From positions 9,896,902 through 9,960,901 of the forward strand of contig NC_087076.1 of the NCBI RefSeq assembly GCF_026151205.1: a stretch of DNA of 64,000 nt, in the 5' to 3' direction. The stretch is from Bolinopsis microptera (Eukaryota > Ctenophora > Tentaculata > Lobata > Bolinopsidae). How positions within the stretch are numbered: the stretch's first letter is position 1; the number at the start of each line of letters is the position of its first letter. This document shows positions 27,604 to 37,591 of this stretch, in pieces. The position numbers and the translations under genes are program-made. Under the pieces are notes generated by a model. It was not told the DNA's origin. It ran no database searches and was given only the letters and a program-made list of their open reading frames with translations.

Positions 27604-28125
27604 TTAAAATAGAGTGACTGCAAGGAAAGAGACAAGCTGGATGAGAAGGAAGGAGAACGTTAGTTTACTTTCCGAGGATACATAGTTCTCCCTTTCTCCG
27701 TCGTCCGCGTCCTGGATCATGTTGCAGTTATCAGTACTGCAGACATCCAATTTGCAGGAAGTGATATCGAAGTCTCTTTGGTCCAAAGGTTTTTTAAACG
27801 ATTCACAATATGTATTCTCCATGGTTTCCGCAGTGCTGCCGCCCGGCACACACAACCTGACGCCCATGTCAGCTGACATGGATTCACCTCTTACACTTAA
27901 GCTTATAGTTCCGCAGTCCGATTCGCCATCACAAGCCATCATGTGGGTTGGGTTACAGCCCGCAGGTTTGTCCTCAGGCTCAAACAATCCACCATTCGTT
28001 TCCATATATTCCTTCGTGGCATCGGAGTCGTATTTTAAGGCTGCCTAGTCACACTGATAACAGCTGGTAGCCTTGGTACAAACCACAATACAACTTGCAG
28101 CTATTATAGCTAATATTATCTTCAT
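27604..28125 (-). pseudogene. Ly6/uPAR-like GPI-anchored protein with an in-frame TAG
   Basis: One continuous frame from ATG at 28125 to the stop at 27604, 173 codons, interrupted only by TAG at 28047-28045. The N-terminus is a signal peptide (MKIILAIIAASCIVVC) followed by CYQC, the usual start of a three-finger LU domain. The domain ends with CSTDNCN, the family's C-terminal signature. The tail is hydrophobic (FSFLLIQLVSFLAVTLF) and suggests a GPI-attachment signal. The stop falls right after CYQCD, so translation would end before the domain is made. The rest of the frame is well preserved, so the mutation is recent, polymorphic, an assembly error, or the codon is bypassed. Such proteins act at the cell surface in adhesion or signalling; the role here is unknown. 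Confidence 0.75.
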
Positions 28126-28424
28126 CTTCTTAACCTCTGCTACTGAGACACGGTACACGTCAGATGTATATAATGATAGTAACAACCAATCAAATATATT
28201 AATAAAAAATATCTCATTAAAGGATACTAATAAAAGACATTAATATAATACATATATTATATAAGTATAACCGTCTAGGGAAAAATTTGAAATAACTGAT
28301 CATGGATCACGTTATTCATTTTTAAAATTAAGGAACATGTGGGATTGCTCAATGCAACCTGTTATACTGTGTATATATAATTATAATTAAATGTGAAAGA
28401 AATTATAATCAAAATTATGAAAGG

Positions 28425-28785
28425 ATCAAGGATCGAATGACTATGATATGAGTAAAAACCGTATTTACTTTTAGCGCTCGCTCTCATATCTAAAAGTCTT
28501 ATTATCACTAAAAACACGTCACCAATCGCAATAACAAGGATATATAATACCCAAAGAAGAGCTAGCAACTATAAGTATATAAGACAGCTGTATCAGTATA
28601 GACTGGTAATTGAAGCGATCGGAAATATTAGACTTTATAATTGGATTGGGAGCTGTAAACCAATTATCTAATCACCTCGAAATGAGGAATGTGTCTAGAT
28701 GTTTACTGGGGCTTGAAATGATATATGAAGTAGTTAAGATATGTCAAAAGGTAATCGGATGACCTGATGAATCACTTTAAGTAAT
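28425..28785. repeat. Dispersed direct repeat, copy 1 (uninterrupted)
   Basis: Contains GATCAAGGATCGAATG, TTAGCGCTCGCTCTCATATC, AAGGATATATAATACCCAA, GGAAATATTAGACTTT and GAGGAATGTGTCTA in this order. The same blocks occur in the same order at 29344-29440, 30631-30665, 30769-30777 and 34006-34175, where LINEs separate them. Confidence 0.8.
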
Positions 28786-28840
28786 TACACTCAACTATCA
28801 AGTTTTTTGTTAGGGACCGGCCCAAAGTACCAGTCATTAC

Positions 28841-28927
28841 CTGAAGACACCAGGCTATATTGTTCATAAATACCCGCCGCGAATAGAGATTCGGCGGGAT
28901 GATTATAGGCTGAGCGCCGCCCAGTAT
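28841..28927 (+). repeat. Short GGCTGAGCGCCGCCCAGTA repeat copy
   Basis: Starts ACCTGAAGACACCAGGCTAT and ends GAGCGCCGCCCAGTA. It is a divergent copy of the family best seen at 34905-34983. Confidence 0.75.
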
Positions 28928-29454
28928 TAGTAAACCAGCCAATGTGCAATTTTTGCTCAACAATATATATATTATATAATAATTATTATTATTAAAAGTC
29001 AAAACCTCACACAAGATTATATTAAATATTGTGACTTACTTTAACGCGTTCTTTAGAAATAAATGGCCCTCATGCGAGGGATTATTCAGATCCACACCCT
29101 CTACTGATCTGACCCCAATCATGTGCCGAGCCAGATTCTTATCTGAAGTATATACTTATAGTTATAGTTATATGCTAAAAGTAAAACTCTAACCATAACT
29201 AAACGGCCCGTGCTATATCTCCACCGAAAGCACATCCAATTTGATACGTATGAAATAGTTGTATATAACTTGCTTTATTCTGCAATCTGCACTAAGTTGA
29301 CGTCATGTTTATACCAAAATTGAACGGTGATCAATAGAATTTAAGATCAAGGATCGAATGAGTAAAAACCGTATTTATGATTTACTTTTAGCGCTCGCTC
29401 TCATATCTAAATATTTTATTATCACTAAAGACACGTCACCAATACACAATAGCA

Positions 29455-30617
29455 CTACTACTACTACTACTATGTCGGAGCTAAGTCCGATCTACGCCAG
29501 AAAACCCCCTCCATATATCCCTGTCCCGCATCAGGGTTCGCAGTTCCTCTTTAGAGTTTGTCCCAACTTCCTTCAGTAACATAGACAAGTAGCTTTGTCT
29601 TGGTCGGCCTTGCTGTGCTCTACCGTGCGTAGGTTCCCATAAGACTAAATCACTGGCAAGTAGCTCAGGATGTCGGATGCAGTGTCCCGCCATTTTTAAT
29701 CTCCTGCTTCGTAACTTGTTTGACAGCCTTGGGAGGCTACCATACAAAGTTATATTGCTGACCTTGTCCTTCCATGAGATACCCAGCACCATACGCAACA
29801 TCTTTGTGTATGTCCCGTCCAAACTTTTCTCTTGAGCCTTTGTCAGTGTCCAGGTTTCTGATCCGTAGAGCAGTACTGATTCACAAGCCGCTATGAACAA
29901 TCTAATCTTTAGGCTCTTTGAGAGTTTGGATTTCCAGATATCCTTCAGTCTATGTAGGGCACCCCACGCTTTTCCCTTTCTAACCCTTATCTCCCTATCT
30001 GTGCTCTCAATCCAGGAGCCTAAGTAGATGAAATCATCTACATTTTCTATGGCTTCCCCGGATCGACTTTGTAGGTCGCTAGATCGATCCTCCATATTCA
30101 GTGTCATGACCTTGGTCTTGCCTTCGTTTATGTGTAGTCCCACGCTTGCTGCCGCCGATTCTACTCTGAGCAGGAACTCGTTAGCCTTGTCCATGTCCTC
30201 AGATATAAGTGCTATATCATCTGCAAAGTCCACATCGGTGATGATCTTGGGCCCCACTCTTCTGCTTTTTCTACGTTCGAGGGTGAGTCCAAGTCGCTCC
30301 GCATCATCGCCTATGGCTTGCCTCATACAGTAGTCGATGACTATTGCAAAGAGGTAAGGTGCTAAGGTATCACCCTGTAACACACCTGCAAGTATCTCGA
30401 ACAATTCAGTTTCTCCGTCTGGAGTTAGGACTTTGGCCATTGTCTTCTCGTACATGAGCCGTATAAGCTGCACGATTTTGACTGGAATGCCGTAAGCTTC
30501 TAGAATCTTTAGCATTTTCCCACGATGTACACTGTCGAAAGCCTTCTTAAAGTCTATAAATGTCAGAACAGCTGGCAGTTTCCGACTCTTGACACCCTCT
30601 ATAAGACGTCTCAGTAC
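29455..30617 (-). mobile_element. 5'-truncated LINE with (TAG)n tail and TSD CACAATAGCA
   Basis: Flanked by CACAATAGCA at 29445-29454 and 30618-30627. On the minus strand it begins inside the reverse transcriptase and ends with a short TAG/GTA trinucleotide tail rather than poly(A), as in RTE-like LINEs. It was inserted in the second copy of the dispersed repeat. Confidence 0.9.
29481..30617 (-). pseudogene. LINE reverse transcriptase, 5'-truncated but otherwise open
   Basis: The frame starts at the element edge (VLRRLIEGVKSRKLPAVLTF) and is open for about 378 codons to a TAG at 29483-29481. It contains RT motifs: TFIDFKKAFDSVHRG (motif A region with catalytic Asp), LAGVLQGDTLAPYLF (motif B), VDFADDIALISE (FADD box, motif C) and HINEGKTKVMTL. 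A C-terminal stretch, RRLKMAGHCIRHPELLASDL, is common to many non-LTR elements. The endonuclease and N-terminal RT are missing, so the copy cannot move by itself. The frame reads through into host DNA upstream (to 30665) by chance. Confidence 0.92.
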
Positions 30618-30777
30618 CACAATAGCAACAACAAGGATATATAATACCCAACGAAGAGCTAGCAACTATAATTGAATAAGACACACCTTTGCCCCTTTGG
30701 AGACTTGTAACGGAATTGTTGTAGGTTTACAACCTACCAGGACGCGCGCCGAGTTGGACTCGTCGACGGAAATATTA

Positions 30778-33700
30778 TTATTATTAATCAACTAAATACA
30801 GCAAACACAAGATAATAGAAATTAAATCATAAAATCGAGTGGCCGAGTAGTCTCGACTCACCCATAACTTCTCCAAAGACGTCTATCATGAGCTTTGTAC
30901 ACTAAATCGTTGAAATTACTTAAATTAAATCTTTTATTTACAATCACAATAATTTGTTTTGTCATAATGTCTTTTAATAATAAATCAAATAAATTTGAAC
31001 GAGGTCTGCCCCTCCTTCCTTTGTAGTCAAAACATCCTAAACATGCAAATCTGAATGATAAGAAGGCGGGAGTGTCATCACCGCTTCTGAGAACGTGCCC
31101 AAGCATCTTCCATCGTGCTTTCTTGATCCTTTCAGTAAGGGGACTGACATTACATCTCTTATATAAGTTCTCGTTACTGATAACCGTAGGCCAATAGGTG
31201 TTGATTATCTGTCTCAGATGCTTCCTTTGAAGAACGTCGACAGATGCCATTACGGTTTCAGGAGCAGCCCAGCTGCTACAGTTATACAACAACACTGAAG
31301 TGACAAGAGCTTCGTACAGCTTCAGCTTTCTACTCTCACTGATCTGAACAGAACTATTCAACCAGACTTTCTTGTAGGTGTAGAAGGCAACATTGGCTTT
31401 GTTGCGTCTGTTGACAATATCTCTTTCTGAACAGAGCTTTGATCCTAATAGCACTGACTCTCGCCACTCTTCATCTCCTCTAATTTTATTGCCATGGGCA
31501 TCTAAAGCATCTGTATCTGCCAAATACACTCTTGTAAACACCGTTTTTGATTCGTTAACAAAGAGACTCCAGTCCTTTAGTATATCACTGGCAATCTCTA
31601 GTATCTTCACCAGGCTCTGACTATCTTCACTCAGAAGCTCAGCATCGTCAGCATAGGCGGACTCTAACGGGAGGCCTCTATCAGAGACTGGGGGGTTCGG
31701 TCTAGGAATCGTGACACTGATCACGGCTCTGATGTGATTCAGGGCACCGGCAAGGGTCAATGTAAACACTTTACCTGCCAGACTGTCTCCCTGGTAAGCG
31801 CCAATATTAATCACAAATTCACCAGACTCAGATCTGTTGACCGTCACCTTGAGCTTTGTATTTGAGAGGAGGTACTGAACTAGGCGAATGTCGTCTCTAG
31901 AGCATCCTGCATCAATGAGGAGGTTGATGATGGTCTGTCTGCGGATAGTATTAAACGCAGCGGTCATGTCAATGTTGATTTTACTATACTCAAACTCGCG
32001 CCTGGTAACCACTGATGTCAACATTCTCTGAGACCATACCAGGTCAGCACAACTGCGACCCTGCTTGTATGCCGCCTGCCAAGGTCCAGTGTACATATCA
32101 ACGTGGTAATTGATTCTGTTCAAGGCTACGAGGGATAGGACTTTTCTAGTTCCATTTAGCAATGTGAGGGGCCGGATAGACTTTATCGGACCTCGGGGTT
32201 TTCCTGGCTTCTGAAGGGGTGTCAGGATACCTTCTCCAATAGCTGGGATGTATGTGTTGGTCTCAAAGGAGAGATTATAGATCCTAGCCAACTCACAGTG
32301 GAGGGGATATCCAGCAGCTTTCATTAGCTCATTAGGTATACCGTCAGGGCCACACGCTCTACCGGATTTCAGCTTCATAACAGCACAGCCAACTTCTTCA
32401 GGTGTTATGGGACAGAGGAGGCTTCCAGGAGGGTCTATGAATGCTGGGAGGTGGGGTTCATCTTTGTCATTGAACTCATTATTAAAGTATTCTTTAATAG
32501 CTTCTGCTTTTAATGAGTCAGAACCTAAGGTGTTCCCGTCTGCATCGTGGACAGTCACTCCGTCTTTCTTCATCCTACACTGGGCCAAAGTTCTATTCGC
32601 TTCAAACATGCTTCTGCAGCTGTCGGTGTTGTTGATGACATCTACTAGGGCGTTAGCAGTGGCCTCGTTGATGGATTTCAACCTCTTTTTGATGGTACGT
32701 TTGAGATGGTTGATTCTTTTTCTGAGGTCACTCCTGTCGCTTATCCCTGTGAGACTACATTCTTGCTGAAGGGACTTTCTCTCTGCTGAAAGTTTAACGA
32801 CAGTTGGATCGTCGCTGTACTGATGAGGCTTCCCCGGGGGCACTTTACCAACCACCTGGACGGCACATTTACTCAATATACCAAATATATCAGAATTTTC
32901 AGAAATAGCATTATTAGTTAAAACTCTACAATCAATATTACTTTTAAAGGAATCAAAAAATTTAGACTTAATATCAGAATCATTAAGGCGATTGACATCA
33001 AACCTTATTTTGTCAGACCTGGGCCGCTTATGTACAATGTATTCACAACCAAGTTTAAAACGTGCGACCACAGGTTTATGGTCAGATTTCACAAAATCAC
33101 CGCAAAAAGAGCGGGAGTCTGTTAAACAGACTTTAAAGTTAGTACGACATAAAATATAATCAATTTGTTTAAAATAGTTCACAGTGTCTTTTGAACCCTT
33201 GGGTCTACCCTTGGGAACACATCTAGCCTTCCAGGTGGTAATATGCTTCGCTCTGTGTTGGAATGCAGTATTGCACGCAAACAGACCATTATCAACAATA
33301 AAGTCCAGTAGGAACTCACCGTTCCTGTTTCTCAGACCATTACCGAACTGACCAATATGATTATTAAGGCCAGCATCATACTCTTTCCTACTGCATCTCC
33401 CAAGACGGGCGTTAAAATCTCCAGCAACAAACAAATCGAATCGAGCTGGGATATTGATAGCAGTTTTCAGATCATTGAAATATGATTGTAACAATGGGGA
33501 GTTACCTGTGACCCTACTGATGTCATCATCGACAATCTTCTTGGTTGGTCCGTACACGTTAACGATCCTGATCATACGATGAGATCCGTTGTGTTCTGTG
33601 AGTCTTATATCAATGAAAGCCACTCTGTTACTAAGTGATCTCCATGCAACAATAGAAGGTACAAGGGCTGGGCAGATTAGAAAACCGAGACCATAATGAT

Positions 33701-34005
33701 ACCAATTGTCTGATTGGGCTAGTGTTACAAGTTTGTGACCGTCAATAATTGTTTCCTCGAAGTCTCGGCATTTTGTCTCTTGGAGACACACTACATCAAA
33801 ATGATAACGTTTAGCGTCACTTACTAAATGTTCTCTCCTAAGAATGTTACTTTTAATACCATTGAGGTTCCAACTTGAAATGTTCAGAGTCGAAGACATC
33901 GGCATAAGGAGAAGTAAGGTGAGCAAAGGTAGACTTCTAGCGAGCACGTCTGTTACAACTGCCATTCTGCTAGCGGGGGGCGTCACTCCATTCCATCCTG
34001 ACTAA
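30778..34005 (-). mobile_element. Near-complete LINE with (TTA)n tail and TSD AAATATTA
   Basis: Flanked by AAATATTA at 30770-30777 and 34006-34013. The tail reads (TAA)n on the minus strand. Only about 40 bases precede the first ATG, so a longer 5' UTR may have been lost. The single long ORF is intact. Confidence 0.88.
30858..33965 (-). CDS. Intact LINE endonuclease-reverse transcriptase polyprotein
   Basis: One uninterrupted frame of about 1,035 residues from ATG 33965 (the frame is open a little further upstream). The N-terminal third is an APE-type endonuclease: SSWNLNG near residue 30, QETK near 63, GDFNARLG near 183 and SDHKPV near 294, together supplying the catalytic Asn, Glu, Asp and His. 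The RT has IRPLTLLNGTRKVLS, INIDMTAAFNTIRR (motif A), GAYQGDSLAG (motif B) and SAYADDAELL (YADD, near 771). A C-terminal region with KARWKMLGHVLRSGDD follows. The protein nicks target DNA and reverse-transcribes LINE RNA from the nick. The single-ORF plan and the trinucleotide tail are compatible with RTE-like clades, but I have not placed it firmly. With no frameshift or stop, this copy may be recent or active. Confidence 0.93.
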   Translation of the reverse strand: MAVVTDVLARSLPLLTLLLLMPMSSTLNISSWNLNGIKSNILRREHLVSDAKRYHFDVVCLQETKCRDFEETIIDGHKLVTLAQSDNWYHYGLGFLICPALVPSIVAWRSLSNRVAFIDIRLTEHNGSHRMIRIVNVYGPTKKIVDDDISRVTGNSPLLQSYFNDLKTAINIPARFDLFVAGDFNARLGRCSRKEYDAGLNNHIGQFGNGLRNRNGEFLLDFIVDNGLFACNTAFQHRAKHITTWKARCVPKGRPKGSKDTVNYFKQIDYILCRTNFKVCLTDSRSFCGDFVKSDHKPVVARFKLGCEYIVHKRPRSDKIRFDVNRLNDSDIKSKFFDSFKSNIDCRVLTNNAISENSDIFGILSKCAVQVVGKVPPGKPHQYSDDPTVVKLSAERKSLQQECSLTGISDRSDLRKRINHLKRTIKKRLKSINEATANALVDVINNTDSCRSMFEANRTLAQCRMKKDGVTVHDADGNTLGSDSLKAEAIKEYFNNEFNDKDEPHLPAFIDPPGSLLCPITPEEVGCAVMKLKSGRACGPDGIPNELMKAAGYPLHCELARIYNLSFETNTYIPAIGEGILTPLQKPGKPRGPIKSIRPLTLLNGTRKVLSLVALNRINYHVDMYTGPWQAAYKQGRSCADLVWSQRMLTSVVTRREFEYSKINIDMTAAFNTIRRQTIINLLIDAGCSRDDIRLVQYLLSNTKLKVTVNRSESGEFVINIGAYQGDSLAGKVFTLTLAGALNHIRAVISVTIPRPNPPVSDRGLPLESAYADDAELLSEDSQSLVKILEIASDILKDWSLFVNESKTVFTRVYLADTDALDAHGNKIRGDEEWRESVLLGSKLCSERDIVNRRNKANVAFYTYKKVWLNSSVQISESRKLKLYEALVTSVLLYNCSSWAAPETVMASVDVLQRKHLRQIINTYWPTVISNENLYKRCNVSPLTERIKKARWKMLGHVLRSGDDTPAFLSFRFACLGCFDYKGRRGRPRSNLFDLLLKDIMTKQIIVIVNKRFNLSNFNDLVYKAHDRRLWRSYG

Positions 34006-34192
34006 AAATATTAGACTTTTATAATCGGTCTGGGAGAGCTGTAAACCAATTATCTCATCACTTCGAAATGAGGAATGTGTCTAACTCATAACTGTTAACT
34101 TGGACTTGAAATGATATATGATTTAGTTAACATACGTCAAGAGTAAAGAGGTAATCGGATGATCTGATAAATCACTTTGACGGATGTTACTT

Positions 34193-34336
34193 TGTAGCGC
34201 GATGCATTTAGTTACTGTGCCGCTTGATTCACGATGTCAATGCAATCAATCCTTCGCATCTCGCCGATCTGCATTTGTGGTTGCGAGAAGCATTATTTGA
34301 TGCGCGCGCGACCCAGTAGTGCATCGCGCTACAACT
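34193..34336. repeat. Small palindromic repeat with GTAGCGCGATGCA ends
   Basis: TTGTAGCGCGATGCATTTAG at the left is inverted as TGCATCGCGCTACAAC at the right. It is probably a tiny MITE or a stem-loop repeat; no flanking duplication was established. Confidence 0.6.
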
Positions 34337-34364
34337 GTGCCGCTAGAATAAGAAGTGGCTCTTA

Positions 34365-34655
34365 CTAAATCGCTCGCCCAAAAACTTCACGTGACTTTGG
34401 TTTTTTGGTTTTGCAGCCGTACAAAACGGTTTTACATAAACCCTAATCCCAACCCTAACCCTAACCATAACCCCGAAGCTATCCATAATCTTAACCACAA
34501 CCCTAACCCGAGCCCTAACACCTAAATAATCGAATTCACGTTTTACTAGCCTGTCACGTGACCAAAACGGTTTTTTGCCCATAACTCTCCAGGGAAGCAT
34601 TTTAACCCTACGTCATGGGGGGTGATTCGGAATCAGCGTCCAAAAATACACCGTA
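34365..34655 (+). repeat. Dispersed repeat with CCCTAA-like block (opposite to 23134-23470)
   Basis: Shares TAAATCGCTCGCCCA, the ACGTGAC site, repeated CCCTAACCCTAA-like units and CCATAACTCTCC with the inverted copy near 23.2-23.5 kb. The telomere-like units are part of an interspersed repeat, not a chromosome end. Confidence 0.75.
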
Positions 34656-34904
34656 GATCGGCCGCGAGATCAGATGCGCTACTGACGTACTGTGCCGTGC
34701 TGCGAGCTGCGCGGTGAATTGACATCGTCAATTAAGATGTTACTAAACTAAATTTCTTTGAAGTAGCGCGTGCTGCTTTCTTCTCTCAAGTTTATAGTTT
34801 AGGTTATTATAATATAAAGTAATCCTGAATATAAGAAACAAATTTGAAGTAAAAATGTCATGCATGTGTGCACCTTAACTTTAAATACTTACCATTAAAT
34901 TCTT

Positions 34905-34983
34905 ACCTGGGGACCTCAGGCTATCATGAATTTATAAACCGAATAGAGATTAGGCGGAATGACAGGCTGAGCGCGGCCCAGTA
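34905..34983 (+). mobile_element. 79-bp insertion element, TSD ATTAAATTCTT (11 bp)
   Basis: Begins ACCTGGGGACCTCAGG and ends GAGCGCGGCCCAGTA. ATTAAATTCTT is duplicated exactly at 34894-34904 and 34984-34994. Other copies: about 16621-16711, 28841-28927, 36821-36923 and 38207-38279. It has no Pol III boxes or long inverted termini, so its class is unclear. Confidence 0.85.
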
Positions 34984-34994
34984 ATTAAATTCTT

Positions 34995-35734
34995 GTAGGT
35001 TTACAACCTACCAGGACACGCGCCGAGTTGGACTCGTCGACGGTCCAATATATGGAACAGATATTTTACGAGTATCACCCGTCAATTAAATTCGAAATCC
35101 GCATTTACAAATATACATAGAACGGTCAAAATCTAATTTGTAATCGGACCAGCAAGCAAAATAAATGACTAATTAGGCTTAGCGAGCTATATATTGCTAT
35201 AACCAGAGGCCTCTCGCTTGCAGTAGCGCGTCACGCAGTACGCGTAACGGCGTATACACATGCAACATGGCTATGTGAAAGCTATATATATAGGTAACAG
35301 TAAAGCGAAACGAGAATGATAGTTCGACCGTCATGTCGAACTCGAAGTAATCAAAGTTTGAACTATCGGGGAGCTATTCCAGGAAACCTTACCGGATCTG
35401 GGGCATAACTTCGAAAGTAAAAGAGCTAGAGACTTCCTTGACGGATGTTACTCGTCTAAATTTCTTCGAAGTAGCGCGCGCCGCTTTCTTCTCGAAATGG
35501 CACGAGCTACGAAGTAGCGCGCCGGGCCAAATCAATAACAATGGTCAAGAGACTTCCGCGTCCGCGGTTTTTGCAAAATGGTCGCCTTGTAAAAGTAGCG
35601 TTACCTCCCCGGCCCAGGAGGAAAATTAGGGACATTGTAAATTTTGAGTTATCCCGAAAAGTATGATTTAATTGGGCCAAATAAAAGGTTAACGAGTGAT
35701 ACTCGGCGCGCGTCCTGGTAGGTTATAAACCTAC
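34995..35734. mobile_element. MITE with 33-bp inverted termini GTAGGTTTACAACCTACCAG
   Basis: The left end GTAGGTTTACAACCTACCAG continues with GACACGCGCCGAGT. The right end is its near-perfect complement (GGCGCGCGTCCTGG, then TAGGTTATAAACCTAC). The first about 50 bp recur at 30718-30769 next to the LINE. It contains no transposase, and no clear target duplication was seen. Confidence 0.75.
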
Positions 35735-35847
35735 TAATAAAAGGTCGCAGCTATATAACTTTGCAAATTAATTTGGTTGTCATGACTTCATGGCGGCTGA
35801 ATTCAAATTGTAAAAGTGTAAAACGCGTGCGAGTAGTTCACCTAATA

Positions 35848-36725
35848 GTAGAGGCTCTTACGGGCATTGTCTGCTCGATACGCTAGGGACCCCAGATACA
35901 CCTTTCTAGACGTATTTTTGACCGTAGAATTGATTAAAAGTGGTTTCGAGATGATTGGACTGAGTTTACGCGGGTAAAATTGCAAAAAACCGGTTTTTGG
36001 GCCAAAAATAGGCCAAAAAACCATGTTTTTTGATATTTTGAACAAGTTAATTTTGTTGGCATGTCGGCAAAACTTGCATGGAAATAGCTAAAACACAGCC
36101 GCACAAGTTGGTTTAAAAATTTTTAAAATCCCTCTGTTTTTACGCGGGTAAAAATCCAAAAAAGTGGTAAAAATTTTGACTTTTTTGCTTGAAGTTTGAA
36201 TAATTTTTTGCAGTTGTATTAAATCAACTCAAAAATAGTCACATCGTGTTTGCCTAAATTTTTCCTTTCCGAGAAGTACCCACTTCATATACTTTATCGA
36301 AGTTTGAATATTGTCACTCCGCAAGCGTTTTTGCCAAATTTTCGACGCGCACTACGCGCAAAAGTATTTAGTTGTTATCAATTGGCACCCGCGCGTTCAT
36401 CATAAATTTCAAACAGCTATAACTCAGCGAGATTATGTCCGTTCTAGCTCATATTTTAAAATAAATATAATGTAAATTTACACCAAATAGAAAATAATGT
36501 GATCTTATTGCTGACAAAATATGAATATAATTACTCTATTTGCCTTAGAGTAATAGACTGTCAAAGTTTAAAACGCGCATTGGTATAGCACGTGACTAAT
36601 AAGGCCAAATGTATACTTCTTAACATATTATCGATCCTTAGACATCATACTATTGTGTCCAATTAGCGGTTATGTCTCTAAACTCGTAGCAGAAAACACG
36701 TCTTTTTGCCCGTAAGAGCCTCTAC
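35848..36725. mobile_element. TA-flanked MITE, termini GTAGAGGCTCTTACGGGCA
   Basis: The left terminus GTAGAGGCTCTTACGGGCA is inverted at the right as TGCCCGTAAGAGCCTCTAC. TA flanks both ends, suggesting a Tc1/mariner-like origin. Interior is AT-rich, noncoding. Confidence 0.8.
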
Positions 36726-36757
36726 TATAACCATGTAGTGCTTGCGCAACACTGCTG

Positions 36758-37145
36758 GCGCGCTTGTTTCACAAGTGTGCCCCAAGTGTGCCCCAAGCAA
36801 CTTTGTGCCCCAAGTTTACCTGAGGACCCCAGGCTTTAATGTTGGTAAACAACCCCAGGCTTTAATGTTAGTAAACAACCGAATAGAGATTAGGCGGAAT
36901 GACAGGCGGAGCGCGGCCCAGTAACCCCAAGTGTGCCCCAAGTGTGCCCCAAGTGTGCCTCAAGTGTGCCCCAAGTGTGTTTACTTTACAAAAACTGTGC
37001 TTCAGGTCACTTTTTTGCCCCAACTGTGCCCCAAGTGTGCCCCAGCTGATTCTGCCCCAAGTGTGCCCCAAGTGTGCCCCAAGTAACTTTTTGCCCCAAC
37101 TGTGCCCCAGGAAATACAATTTTGTGCCCCAAGTGTGCCCAGCCC
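36758..37145 (+). repeat. CCCCAAGTGTG minisatellite, interrupted
   Basis: Around twenty copies of an 11-bp unit CCCCAAGTGTG with diverged spacers (CAACTTT, CAACTGTG). A copy of the short CCCAGTA element, with its first 25-30 bases duplicated, is inserted at about 36821-36923. Confidence 0.88.
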
Positions 37146-37591
37146 GATTACCCAATTGCCATCGTTTCCTAGTAGCGCAGTATTTTACGCATTGTTTTAG
37201 AAGATTACGCGTTTACAAGGAGTATCGTCGCGTTTAGCTCGCGAAATAAAACGTTACTTATCAAGGTGCTTGGCATCGCGGCTAGGAAGTTTCACGGAAC
37301 CAGATTCAGCCGGATATCCGGTCGGTTCCTAGAACAGACTATTATATATATAATAGAAACAAGCTGTTGGTTGTGTTGGCTTCATTATTGTTTACATTTT
37401 CAACACCAACCTCAGTCTCATCAAAGTTTGTTAATTTGCCATTTATGAATTCCTCCCAATTCCCTCGCTGAACTTTAGCATATCTGTCGTTAAGTTTTGA
37501 GCGGTAATTGCTCGGAAGTCGGAATCATAAATTACAATATAACTATTAAACTTTCACAGTGATTAACAGACAGTGATGAATTAAGTCTCAC
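37146..37591. other. No clear gene; possible 3' end of the sushi gene
   Basis: A minus-strand stretch at about 37468-37330 after a possible TTCAG acceptor could be a terminal exon of the sushi gene, but its phase and reading frame are not convincing. Confidence 0.35.

Larger units (their letters stand above)
28126..29444. other. No gene; contains first copy of a dispersed direct repeat
   Basis: Holds copy 1 of a repeat (about 28425-28785) whose second copy, split by two LINEs, runs from 29344 to 34175. It also holds one short CCCAGTA repeat. I see nothing coding. Confidence 0.5.

Noticed and set aside
34437-34525. Telomere
   Set aside because: Degenerate, short, internal, and part of a dispersed repeat that also occurs at 23.3 kb in the other orientation.
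36758-37145. CRISPR-like array
   Set aside because: Eukaryotic sequence; 11-bp unit without regular unique spacers: a minisatellite.
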